From NCBI GenBank assembly GCA_012845835.1, contig JABAKD010000016.1, positions 12,591,507-12,655,506 on the forward strand: 64,000 bases of DNA, in the 5' to 3' direction. Both the position numbers and the translations under genes were made by a program. A model generated the notes under the pieces. The model searched no databases. It was not told the origin of the DNA and saw nothing but the letters and a program-made list of their open reading frames with translations. This DNA is from Undaria pinnatifida (taxonomy: Eukaryota > Sar > Phaeophyceae > Laminariales > Alariaceae). Below, in pieces: positions 11,396-20,479 of this stretch (position 1 is the first letter of the stretch; each line of letters starts with the position of its first letter).

Positions 11396-11560
11396 GTCTT
11401 TCTCCCTCCGTACATGTAACTCAGATCGAGGGTCACTACTCAGGCTCTTTCCCCCCCTCCCCACTACGGTACGTGCCGTCGTTTTATTCGCGAGAAGAAG
11501 CCACTTCAGCCCTCTCTTCCCTCGTCGACTGGCGAGGACTTGCGCAGTGGAAAGTAGGTT
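11396..11560 (-). repeat. R4 dispersed repeat copy
   Basis: TAACTCAGATCGAGGGTCAC, CTCCCCACTACGGTACGTGC, TTTATTCGCGAGAAGAAGCC and TTCCCTCGTCGACTGGCG align with R4 at 8192, 35925 and 53575. Confidence 0.6.
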
Positions 11561-11689
11561 AATAGCAGCAGTGGTTACCAGGTACGAGAGAAGAGAATAA
11601 AAAATCATCGCAATAGGTAAGATTGCTGTTCCACACACAAACCTGGACGCGACCAGACGCAAACGTTACACATATCCTCTTGTTCAAAT

Positions 11690-12030
11690 TCAGGACCCCA
11701 CGTCCTTCAAAATTCCGCCCTCCCCTCACCGGTTATACGACTTACAGGAAACACTTCATGAACCGATGCTTTTCCTTCCACGGCTGTCAGATTTTGTCCC
11801 CCTCAAAACGGATTTTATAGGTTCCGCGCACAGACTGACTAACATCACCCTGTTGACCCTGGTACAAGCTACACTGAGGTTCCAAGGGGAGTCGCCGACC
11901 TGTATCCTTAATGAGGACACACACCCAGCAATACGCAATACGCGCGACCGGAGTATCACACACAGCTTGCAAAGATGAGTTTCGACAAAATCTTTGATCT
12001 TACAGGTGGAGTGTATTTCGATTTTTATAA
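11690..12030 (+). repeat. R1 retroposon copy, sense on plus strand
   Basis: This is the reverse complement of the 2205 copy. It starts inside the first G-tract module (CCCCACGTCCTTCAAAATTCCGCCC), then has CTGTCAGATTTTGTCCCCCTC, GACTGACTAACATCACCCTG, GGGGAGTCGCCGACC, CTTGCAAAGATGAGTTTCGAC, and ends GGAGTGTATTTCGATTTTTATA. Its length and order fix the sense 3' end of R1. Confidence 0.7.
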
Positions 12031-12537
12031 TATTCTGCTGCACACGTATGTATGCGAGAAGGCCGTTCGTTGTTTTACTCTGTACATACACACTATCTGC
12101 TTTTAACAGAGTTTTCTGAAAAATGGGAACGGAGCCTAAAATGAGAACGGACGTTTTTTTTGGAAAGCAAACCAATTGTGTACAAGTGAAGAAAAAAAAA
12201 TGACAGTCCTGTGCGGCTGTACAGCAGCCTTCGAATGAGCTGTCGCTCAGGCTGGAAGTCCTCGGCATCGCCTCGGTAGCCAGCATCTAGAGAAATCACC
12301 ATAGAGCCAGCGTATATCGCTTTTTGCGCCCACCCGAAGGCATGAGATGGAGCATGACCGTTCTGACGAGTTCCTCTCACAGGGCTGGCCAAGGGGTTTC
12401 GCAGGATCATTTCGGTTCTCTGATACACCACATGGTTCTGGAGAAGATAACGCTTGGTTCTCATTTTAGGCTCCGTTCCCATTTTTCTGAAAACTCTGTT
12501 TTTTCCCGGGATTCAAGTAGCTCTTGCGAAGGTATGT
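12031..12537. other. No gene; 34-bp inverted repeat
   Basis: TTTTCTGAAAAATGGGAACGG...CCTAAAATGAGAA at ~12110-12150 reappears inverted at ~12458-12496 (TTCTCATTTTAGGC...CATTTTTCTGAAAA). This gives matched arms of roughly 35-45 bp about 310 bp apart, which could mark a small inverted-repeat element. No coding region was identified between the arms. Confidence 0.5.
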
Positions 12538-12672
12538 AATGTTGTTGTTGTTCTCACATTAACTCGCATAATCAAGTCCGTGGTCACAGGACAGGCCCCA
12601 GTCACTCTGGAGCTGAGGAATACCCCAGGGAAAACACACACACAACCCAAGGTGGTACACGCATACAAGGTT
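12538..12672 (-). repeat. T-type retroposon 3' tail downstream of the OTU ORF
   Basis: In minus-strand sense it reads GGTGGTACACGC in reverse, CTCCAGAGTGACTGGGGCC, GTCCTGTGACCACGGAC, GAGTTAATGTGAGAAC and (AAC)n. It is nearly identical to tails at 36785, 38660 and 52690, but the body attached upstream (in sense) differs: here it is the OTU open frame, there it is the R5 body. Confidence 0.7.
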
Positions 12673-12744
12673 CCCCTTCGGGAGGTGGACACGTGCCTCC
12701 CGGGGGCGACGCAAGTCGAATGACTACAACTGATGATGAAGTAT

Positions 12745-13395
12745 TTATGCAGAAGGTGTATATCGGAGGGATGCGTAGTGGAAAGAATGTGGATAATATA
12801 AGATATCACAGACATTTGGAGGAGGAGGGTTGGGATATTGCTGAGGCTCGGTGTGATAAGTTATTCGAAAGTCCACTCCGTATAACTGCGTGGCAGCAAT
12901 TAATTCTACGTTTGTAGCATATGCGTAAGGCTGTGACATGAAGTGGAGATACTCTTCGACACTCGAATATGTAGTAGGTTGAGATCCAGCGACTTCCACA
13001 AGTTCTTGATTTGCTCCAGCTAAGATGCTGTCGTGGAAAGTGTTGAAACCTGATCCTGGGATAACGGTGTACAAATTGGTTGTGATGTGGGCAATAATAT
13101 GTGCACGGACGATGTGATGTAAAGCTGGGTTGTTGTGCACACGACGCGAGGTACATCTTAATAAACATGCACCATCACCATTATCATCGGGAATAATGGA
13201 CCATTGACCAGAATTGTTATTGTTGCCGCTGTTGTTGTCTTGATCATTTTCGCTGTGTGATGGGTTTGTACTGCTGTCGCTGCTGTTAGAGGAATCATTG
13301 GTGTCAATTTGTTGTTTGTTTTCTGTGTCCAGTATTTTTCCCCGCGTGCTTATACCGATGTTTGTTGCCGATATGGTGGTCTGTTGTGTGCACAT
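12745..13395 (-). CDS. OTU-domain cysteine protease, probably retroelement-borne
   Basis: Predicted role: deubiquitinase-like OTU cysteine protease, 216 residues. Residues ~1-60 are Ser/Asn/Asp-rich and look disordered. The OTU domain runs from ~65 to the end. The catalytic Asp-Cys motif is visible as NGDGACLLR (~residues 73-81), followed by helix-forming sequence and a conserved-looking SSVEEYLHFMSQ...NVELIAATQLYGVDF block. The C-terminal FHYASL places the expected catalytic His about 10 residues from the stop, as is usual for OTU domains. The frame is intact with no stop or shift; the ATG is the first in frame. The 5' end overlaps one copy of a ~150-bp direct repeat. The stop lies ~70 bp from a (AAC)n-tailed retroposon end on the same strand, so the gene is probably retrotransposon cargo rather than a cellular gene. 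The fold assignment is fairly sure. Activity and the exact host element are inference. Confidence 0.72.
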   Translation of the reverse strand: MCTQQTTISATNIGISTRGKILDTENKQQIDTNDSSNSSDSSTNPSHSENDQDNNSGNNNNSGQWSIIPDDNGDGACLLRCTSRRVHNNPALHHIVRAHIIAHITTNLYTVIPGSGFNTFHDSILAGANQELVEVAGSQPTTYSSVEEYLHFMSQPYAYATNVELIAATQLYGVDFRITYHTEPQQYPNPPPPNVCDILYYPHSFHYASLRYTPSA

Positions 13396-13866
13396 CGTTA
13401 CTTTTGCTTGAGTTGTGTTGCTACTTTATATCTCTTTATACAGGTTTCGCTACTGCTGTATGGTATCCACCGTGTCAATTGTGAGGGAGAACTCGCAGTA
13501 AACTTAGAGTCTATGGACTACGTGCTGCTTGCTGGTGGTGCTCTATTGTAAAACCGCTGTGTATGTTCTTTTGATGAGAGTAAACGTCTTGTGTATTTAT
13601 TCTCCTCGGTCCAACCAGAAAAAAATCCCGTTCTCAATAAAATTTGATTTTTTATGATCTATATATTATTATTGCCGCTCTCTGCGGTTGCTTGCTGCTG
13701 CTGTGATCGTAGACAGTTCATACCGATGTTTGTTGCCGATATGGTCTGTTGTGTGCACATCGTTACTTTTGCTTGGGTTGTGTTGCTACTTTATATCGCT
13801 TTATACAGGTTTCGCTACTGCTGTATGGTAACCACCGTGTCAATTGAGAGGGAGAACTCACAGTAA
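13352..13866. repeat. Direct repeat (two ~148-bp copies) spanning the OTU start
   Basis: Copy 1 (13352-13501) and copy 2 (13720-13866) both run from ATACCGATGTTTGTTGCCG to GGGAGAACTCRCAGTA. They differ at a few bases and by one 3-bp indel (GGTGGTCTG versus GGTCTG), which keeps the OTU N-terminal frame open in both. The spacer has an AT-rich block (13620-13660). A duplicated 5' region could reflect a partial second gene copy or promoter-monomer duplication as in some LINEs. Confidence 0.75.
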
Positions 13867-14146
13867 TGACATAGTTCACGTCGTTGCAGCGGGTACATAT
13901 ACACCGCGCCCGCGTCTAGCAGTGCGGGAAAATTCTCTCGCAAATACATTTTGATGCCACCCCGATGTACGTGCGAGGACTAAAGTTCCGCCGTGTGTGT
14001 AGTAGACGTATTTAAGCCTGACGATATGCCTATATTTTAGGCTCTAAACCAAATGAAGCCCTATCGTGTCTTAAATGTCTACAAAATAGGTCTATTTCAT
14101 CGACCTAACGACCACGGCAGACCACGGTGAGATATGGATTTTCCCA

Positions 14147-14186
14147 AAATATGCACTTGGGCACATTTTGGCCCAAGTGCATATTT
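14147..14186. other. Perfect 16-bp stem hairpin
   Basis: AAATATGCACTTGGGC (14147-14162), an 8-base loop ACATTTTG, then the exact complement GCCCAAGTGCATATTT (14171-14186). It stands alone in otherwise unremarkable sequence. It could be a hairpin RNA precursor or a remnant of an inverted-repeat element; nothing nearby decides between these. Confidence 0.8.
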
Positions 14187-14984
14187 GAAGCAATTTTCCG
14201 AGTATTTTCCAGCAAACAACAGCATTTCAGACGACAAAAGCTCGAGGAAACATCAGACGGATGCCTACTTTCGAGGGTGGAAATTGAACCGGGTTGAGGG
14301 CCAGTCCTGCTGTGCTGCTGTACTGACTGCCACACTGAGGCACACCGAAGGCGGCAGACGCCTGCGAGGTATCCTACATATGAAGCGAGTATGGAGTACG
14401 CAGCACTCAATGTTTTTGCCAGGCACCAGCTATTTGTTTTGGCCGTTTGTTCAAGCTCGCACAGCATGGGCAGGGGAGGGTCTTTCTCGAAGTTTCCACC
14501 CACTCATGTGCTGACTCATGACATAAATCCTCGTCTTGCCATCTGCGTCTGGAGTAGTGCAGAAATATCATAGTCTATTTTCAAGTAGTTTGATCTTTCC
14601 TCGGCTTTTCTTTTTATGCGTACTGAAAGAGACCACTATTTCGAGTTTTAGACATATGGTGTTTTTTTTATGCGTTTAAGGTCGAAATATCGAATGGCCT
14701 AGCTCTTCCAGTTGGAAGTACTTAAGACCTAACCTCGAGGCTTAAATACGTCTAGTGTGTGGTTGCCCGGGGACAGAAGTGTCTCATACCCCCGCAACAT
14801 AGAGCCAGTCTCGGCGGCTTTCCGCGGCCATAGCTCGCGCCACGGACGTCCCATGAGCCCGGCACACGGCTGATAATATACCGACGGGTAGTCTGATCGC
14901 ATTGCAGAAGAAAACACACCAAAAAACTCTGCGCCGGCGGAGAAAAAGGGACGGACTAGGCAAAAAAATCAAAATGGTACATAT
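14187..14984. other. No supported gene
   Basis: Two opposed frames (14134-14514 plus, 126 codons; 14105-14503 minus, 132 codons) overlap almost fully. Neither has a recognisable domain, and both include the hairpin, so I call neither. 14515-14984 holds nothing identifiable. Confidence 0.4.
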
Positions 14985-15200
14985 GCATGTATCACAGCTG
15001 ACGCAATTCATGCCTCTACCAGAAACATATAAAAGTGAAATCGGGAGTCAGTCTACGATGTGCCAGGTCCAGGCCGGTGCATACGTCTCATTACTCACGC
15101 CTGGAGAAACCAACTATTCCGATTGCCACCCAATGAAGACTACCACGTATGTATTACACGTAGTATCTATCACTACGCAAACGCACGACAGGCGTAAGTC
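14985..15200 (-). repeat. R5 SINE-like body without T tail
   Basis: ATCACAGCTGACGCAATTC, CCAGAAACATATAAAAGTG, GGGAGTCAGTCTACGATG, CGTCTCATTACTCACGCC and the block to CGCACGACAG match 36920-37140, 38810-39010 and 52490-52680. Here the T tail is missing. A purine tract follows directly, as it does in the 37.1-kb copy. Confidence 0.65.
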
Positions 15201-15395
15201 AATCGGAGAAAAGAAACAAAGAAAAAAAAAGAAGATAAAGGAAAAGAAAGAAAAGAGAAGAAAACGAAACAAAAACGAAAAAATCAAGCAAAGAGAAGAA
15301 AAAGACAAGCAAAGCAAGAAGAGACAAGACAAGAAGAGGAAGCAACGCAAGGAAAGAAAAAGAGAAAAAAGAAGAAGAAGAAGAAGAAAGAAAAA
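15200..15395 (+). repeat. Homopurine AAG/AAAG tract
   Basis: Nearly 200 bp with almost only A and G on the plus strand (GAAAAGAAAGAAAAG and similar), a candidate for triplex DNA. Lys/Arg-rich frames on plus and Phe/Leu-rich frames on minus are artefacts. Shorter versions follow R5 at 37.1 and (inverted) 52.4 kb, so the tract may belong to the sense 5' side of R5. Confidence 0.8.
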
Positions 15396-15589
15396 TGCCA
15401 TATTAGCAGACCCTAGGAGCTGGCTAAGGATGGCATTGGGCTAACAGAGGGTATCACGTCCATCATCAATGGTACCTGGGAGAGGACGCAACATGGCGAA
15501 TAAGTCAGAGCGGTCTTATGCTATCTTGTGACGGCCATTAGAAGGCCCACAACTTTCAATACGATGATGGCCAAACCCAGACTTCAGTC

Positions 15590-15840
15590 TCTTGGGCACG
15601 ACGCTCCCATTATTTATCAATTCTCTATTCGCTCCAAATAATCACGGGCCTCTCCTTCCTGCCCCATTCATTTACATATTTCAGTTAGTTGCATTCTTTC
15701 TTGCGCGAGCGTAGCGGGCGGCGTCAGCCGCCCGCGGGGCGGAGCTCTTGTATAAATATACTTACTAACTTCTTTCTGCTGAAAGTGCTCGGTTGGTGCA
15801 TCCCTGGAATCTCCGGGGTCCGCAGTCCATCGAACGGTCC
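15590..15840 (+). repeat. R3 dispersed repeat with GCGGGCGGC hairpin
   Basis: GCGCGAGCGTAGCGGGCGGC, GTCA, GCCGCCCGCGGGGCGGAGC forms a 9-bp GC stem with a 4-base loop (~15713-15740). It is followed by TTTCTGCTGAAAGTGCTCGG and TTGGTGCATCCCTGG. The same block is the right end of the satellite array (34545-34680) and recurs at 40780-40935. Upstream sequence (CCAAATAATCACGGGCCT) is shared with 40.8 kb. Confidence 0.65.
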
Positions 15841-16708
15841 CGCTTTTCTTTGGTTTCTTTCCTTTGGTTTCTTGCTCGGCCTTTATTGTTTCTGTTTCTG
15901 CTCATTTCGCCAGTTGTTTCTTGATCTTTCAGCTTTTTCCGGCAATTTTGATTTTTCTGCCAGAACGATTTTGAACCTCTTCGCGACTTTTTCTTCCTGC
16001 CGCTTACTTGCCGCCTTTCTTCAAATTTGGTTCTTGCCAATTCTACTTGGAGTTTTTTCGCTATTTTTTTCTCATACGTTTTCGTTTACAAGTTGAACCT
16101 TCTTCGAATACGACCCTAATTTGCCACCTGTCTGTGCGGATAGAGTCAGTTATTTTTTAGTTCGAAGTAGCGGGCAAGATTTTTTTGGTGTAGCCAGTGC
16201 CTCGCGCGCACAGAACGCAGAAGACCAACCTGGAGGATGTCTTCGACTTACCGTTCTTCACCTGCCAAAGACTCCCAATGGGGGGGCGGGTGCTGCTGTG
16301 GCGTTGGGCGGAGGTGCTGAGGTGGAGGACTCGGAGGGAGGGTGGTCGGTTGTCGGGGCCAAAGGGAACAAAGATTGGCTCTGCCCTACAGCGGGCTGTG
16401 AGGGGCACCTTCTGTCCAACAGACGAAAAAATTCACAGTCTTCCTACGGCATCTGCGATCGCCGTAGGACCGGCGGGGAGAGACGCTGTCCTCTATTCTA
16501 CAACGTTAACAATCCCCATTGATTGAGGCTGTGGCGCGAACCCTCGAGCGTGTGAGTGGTGTGACCAAGACACGGCGGGCTCACCGTCGATCGGGGTTGC
16601 TGGCGACGGTGCTGGCGGTGATAAGAGGGTGAGTCAGGGTTATGTGTTGAGGTTGAGAGGCCTTTGTGTTGTTGAGAAATGCAGGGTTTTGTGGTGCTTT
16701 TTTATGGC
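15841..16708 (+). other. No intact gene; possible LINE ORF remnant
   Basis: 15840-16100 is T/C-rich. At 16240-16520 two plus frames stay open. One contains a DSEGGWSVVGAKGNK-like word typical of many retroelement gag/ORF1 starts; the other reads GTFCPTDEKIHSLPT. The frames are offset, suggesting a frameshifted remnant. It lies directly upstream of an R2 3' end, so it could be the 5' part of an internally deleted LINE. This is weak and by eye only. Confidence 0.25.
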
Positions 16709-16716
16709 GACAGCAG

Positions 16717-16853
16717 AGGTGCGCCAGCTAGCGTTGGGCTGCAGAAGCAACTGAGTTCAATCGACACACGACGCGTATGAAAATACGTGGAAATGTGGTG
16801 AGCTAAAGCTTTATTTTTCCCCATCCGCCGGAGGATAAAAAAAAAGAAAAAAA
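16717..16853 (+). mobile_element. R2 retroposon copy with 8-bp target duplication
   Basis: GACAGCAG at 16709-16716 and 16854-16861 flanks a 137-bp 5'-truncated R2 copy ending CATCCGCCGGAGGAT plus a 21-base A-rich tail. A target duplication plus terminal poly(A) is the signature of target-primed reverse transcription, so R2 is a LINE 3' end or a SINE. Confidence 0.75.
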
Positions 16854-17106
16854 GACAGCAGTGATTGTATATTATTGCGGGCTGTGAGAGATTGGTAGGT
16901 ACGTGTGTTACCACTCTATCTATCGGGCTTGATGTGCCTCCACGCCGATCGCCTCTCGCAGTTGCGACGCGTTCTTGCGCGGTGATGGCTGTCGTGTTGT
17001 TCGCCACCTTCTTTTTCTGTTGCAAATGATTATATTTGAAAAAAAATCAAGCTCATTTTCTTGCATACATACCATGATACGAAAACGCATATATATTCCT
17101 TCGTCG

Positions 17107-17231
17107 ACCTATATCCTTAATGAGGACACACAACCCGTAATGCGCGCGATCGGAGTATCACACACAGCTTGCAAAGATGAGTTTCGACGAAATCTTCGAT
17201 CTCACAGCTGGAGTGTATTTTAATTTTTATA
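17107..17231 (+). mobile_element. R1 retroposon, 5'-truncated, 16-bp target duplication
   Basis: ATATATTCCTTCGTCG occurs at 17091-17106 and again at 17232-17247, with only the last 125 bp of R1 in between (from ACCTATATCCTTAATGAGG to GGAGTGTATTTTAATTTTTATA). A long duplication with 5' truncation and a constant 3' end shows that R1 moves as a non-LTR retroposon and that plus is sense here. Confidence 0.85.
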
Positions 17232-17247
17232 ATATATTCCTTCGTCG

Positions 17248-17513
17248 TCTGCTGTTGTGTGTGTCGTACCGGTCGTACCGGTCGTACCAGGCTGGAAGAA
17301 TTTCAACGTGGTGTGGAAAGCGTGTCTGGGATTCCGCCACGGTGGAAAGCTCAAGTTTGGGTGGGTTGTGCCTGAGGGGAGTCCAGTGATTGGGGTAAGT
17401 TCGCCGTTCGTTGTTCATTGTTGTTCTTTGTTTCTATCTTCGTTTTTACAACCTGAAATCTCCGGTCAAGCGGTCGTATTCACAGCTGACGTTGCTTGAC
17501 TTTGTTTATTAAA
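17248..17513 (+). other. Unique sequence with a possible 5' splice site
   Basis: An open plus frame (17257-17499) includes GWKNFNVVWKACLGFRHGG and reaches GGGGTAAGTTCG near 17393, which resembles a splice donor. With no homolog recognised and no partner exon found, I do not call a gene. Confidence 0.2.
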
Positions 17514-18400
17514 TCCCCTCCCAGTTGTGCTCTGCAGAGTGATTCGAGGCTGTAGTGCGCTATGTGGTTTCGTGCTGTGCCTTCTTTTCCATCAACATAA
17601 TTATTTAGTGGTCCGGTGCGTTGTGTTGCGTTTATATCAGATAGCCAAGTTAACCGTGTTATGTGTGATTCGCGGCAGGACGAAACGTGTGATGTGCTGT
17701 GTTCAAGAGGGCAACTGACCTTTCATACCAAAAAGTATTTTCATCCCCCGCATTATATTATACGAGTAAATGTTGCGAACTTGAGTTTCAAATCATTCAA
17801 TCGGTCGTACTCACAGCTGACGTTTTTCAATTATTTTCATATAAAGTACCTATTATATCGGAAATAATATAGCAGGTTCCAGTTCCACGTTACCGAACAT
17901 GTTGCTTTGCGCTGCTATGTGATTTGGCGCTGTGACTTATTTTTGATCAACATAATTAGTGGCCCGGTGCGTTGTGTTGCGTTTATATCGTGTTACGTGT
18001 GATTCGCGGCAGGCAGGCAGGACGAAACGTGTGGTGCGCTTGGTTCAAGAGCGCAACTGACTTTCACACCAGCAAGTGTTTTCTTCTGTTGCTTCCCCGC
18101 ATTATATTATACAAGTAAATGAAATAGTCTGTACGTCGTAGATGTGCAAAGTTGAGTTTCAGTCATTCAATCAGTCGTACTCACAGCTGACGTTTATCAA
18201 TTTTTTAATAAAAAGTACCTACATCGGGGAAATAGCAGGGTTCCAGTGCCACGTTACCGAACATGTTGCCTTGCGCTGCTGCGCTGTGAGCTGTGCAACA
18301 CAGCGGCCGCGCGATGCTGAGATGTGTTGCGTTGTGCCGACCAGTGCCCTACCCTGCGGTGCAGTACAATTTGTCCCCGCCCGGCTCTCCTGGCCTGATC
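17514..18400 (+). repeat. Degenerate ~363-bp tandem repeat
   Basis: TTCCAGTKCCACGTTACCG, ACATGTTGCYTTGCGCTGCT, GTGATTCGCGGCAGG, GACGAAACGTGTG and TCGTACTCACAGCTGACG recur in order at ~17514, ~17877 and ~18240. A looser fourth start lies near 18923. Indels have scrambled all frames. Confidence 0.65.
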
Positions 18401-18439
18401 TTGGCTATGCTGTGCATGTAATGTATGTTGTAGCACGGA

Positions 18440-18785
18440 GAAAAAACCGGGTGGCTATCTCCACCGACCGGGTGGCTATCTCCACCGACCGGGTGGCTAT
18501 CTCCACCGAAACTGACCCTCAGGGGACAGGCCGGGTCGACATACACACGCATCCGTATACAACGGCAGCTTGCGCTGCCGGGCTTGTAACGAAGACCACT
18601 GATAGGGACAGCTTACGCTATACCTACAATGGGACCCGAAGGGTGCGCCAGCTAGCGTTGGGCTGCGAAAGCAGCTGAGTTAAATCGACACACGACACGT
18701 ATGGAAATACGTGGAAGTGTGGTGAGCTAAAGCTATATTTTTCCCCATCCGCCGGAGGATGAAAGAAAAAAAAAAAAAAAAAGGA
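18440..18785 (+). repeat. R2 copy with 5' region and 21-bp triplication
   Basis: Three direct copies of ACCGGGTGGCTATCTCCACCG precede AACTGACCCTCAGGGGACAG, GGCCGGGTCGACATACACACG, the GGCAGC/GCTGCC block, and the common R2 3' half with the CATCCGCCGGAGGATG stem and poly(A). Copies at 47.08 and 47.33 kb share the 5' part, giving an R2 length of at least ~340 bp. Confidence 0.75.
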
Positions 18786-19876
18786 GAAAAAACCTGACAT
18801 GTTCTACAGCAGTACCCTGGTTTTACTCGGAAGTATTTTGGCGTTGTGTTTTGTTACTTTTTTGCATAATTTACGTTGCAGTTTGAAGTAACCGGTTCAT
18901 TTTAAACCTTGAAACTACAAGGTTCAAGTTCGACGTTACCATACACGTTGCCTTGCGCTACTGCGCTGTGAGCTGTGCAACACAGTGGCCGTGCGATGCT
19001 GAGATGTGTTGTGTTGTGCCGACCAGTCAGTGCTTTACCCTGAACTTGGGTATGCTGTGCAACAGTTAGTCGTGCTGTGCTTTGTCTTGCGTTTATAACA
19101 GGTATCTGAGTTGATGGTGCTGGGTGTAATCCGGTGCAGGATGAAACGTTATGTGCTGTGCCCACCTCCAGTAAGATGTTTTCCCCCCCTGCTCTACTCG
19201 GCTGAGCTTTGCTATCTTGTGATTATCATGTTCGTTTTATTTAGTACAGAGGAAAAAACGGACATATATATGCTGCGGAACCCCGGCTTTTCTCGTCCCA
19301 GCCATGCTGTTCTATGCTTATTATAAAGGGTTTAATGCGGCAGCAAAATCCGGGTGTTGTGCCCTACCGTACGGTGCAGTTGCATGCTTGCCATATCCAG
19401 GTTGTCATCAGCTTTGCTCTGTTCATTCGCGGTAGCACTAATTGTGCCGTGTTGCGCGATGTCTTTTTTTTATAACCAGCAGTGGTGATGTTCTTTCAGA
19501 TTTCATTTATATCACGTACATGAATGAGTCGATAGTGCTGTGTATGCTTAGCGCTAAGGCTCTGCAGTGTTGTTGTACTACTACTGTGCCTTTTCCCTTT
19601 TCATACGGCAGTAAAAGCCGGGTGTTGCGCCCTACCGTACGGTGCAGTTGCATGCTTGCAGTAATGTGCTGTGATGTGTGGTGCTGTGCTATCCTGTGCC
19701 GCATTGTGCTCGTAGACTCGTCGTGTCGAATTATGCCAACATGCAGACCTTTTCATACTTCGTGTTTTGTTCGAGTTTTTTTACCCCTTTTTTTTAGGGT
19801 TTTCCCAAGGTTTTCCCTATACTTTTTTACTGAACGTTTGTTTCACTTCACCCCTCTCTCTGTTTTCTTTTGCAGA
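18786..19876 (+). repeat. GCTGTG-rich imperfect repeat region
   Basis: Words such as GTGCTGTGC, CTTGCGCTACTGCGCTGTGAG and GATGCTGAGATGTGTTG repeat those at 18250-18330. GGGTGTTGYGCCCTACCG, TACGGTGCAGTTGCATGC occurs twice (~19352 and ~19621). No reading frame survives across copies. Confidence 0.5.
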
Positions 19877-20100
19877 AATCGTGCGAAGACGCGCACGAAA
19901 TCAACCCCCCGGGTTACAACATCAACATTTGATGTACTGGCCTTGTCAAAGAAGGCGACTTCTTGTTGAAGAAGACCGGCGACTACCTGCTGAAATGCCC
20001 TCCGGCCTTGCACTATCATTGGGCAAAAAGAGACTTTGACTTTGAGCTTATAACCACGTGTACGCGTAGTTCACTAATTAATATTGGTGTGGATGAGAGA
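19877..20100 (+). pseudogene. Possible orphan exon with 3' splice signal, one stop
   Basis: A C/T-rich stretch ending TTTTCTTTTGCAG (19864-19876) is followed by a frame beginning KSCEDAHEINPP. It meets a TGA and then stays open in the same frame through EGDFLLKKTGDYLLKCPP and HYHWAKRDFDFEL. Residue mix and the internal LLKKTGDYLLK pattern look protein-like, but I recognise no family and the frame lacks an ATG. It could be a real exon in a decayed gene or chance. Confidence 0.25.
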
Positions 20101-20479
20101 TTGTGTCGTTTGATTTTCGTTTTTTGTTCATTTTGTTAACCTTTCATCTTTCGGATGCATTGTTGCGGTGATTTCCTTCTGGCGTGTCCTCCCGCTTATT
20201 TTACCATTCATGGTGCTAAACAGGACCTCCATTTATTTGAAAGTTTAAACCACACACTATGATTTTAGGTCACTGCTTCATGTTTGATAGTTCCATTATT
20301 GCGTCGTCTGTGTCAGCAATACTTAAGTCTTGATGCTTACACCGTTGCCCTGAACCTCAACGTGCCTGCACAGGTTCGAAACATCCTGGAGGAATAGGAG
20401 AAGAGTGAAGTCCTTGGGACTTCCACTGAATGAAGAAGAAAGTAAATTGGCATGCGCAACAATCCCTCCGGACTTCGGT

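Noticed and set aside
14105-14514. Opposed 126/132-codon ORFs as genes
   Set aside because: They overlap almost completely, include the hairpin, and neither has recognisable content.
15114-15444. Lys/Arg-rich or Phe/Leu-rich protein
   Set aside because: Homopurine tract composition; no ordinary sequence at either end.
17177-17389. Recurrent peptide MSFDEIFDLTAGVYF as a conserved gene
   Set aside because: It is one frame of the R1 3' end, seen wherever R1 inserts; copies shift frame and lack constraint.
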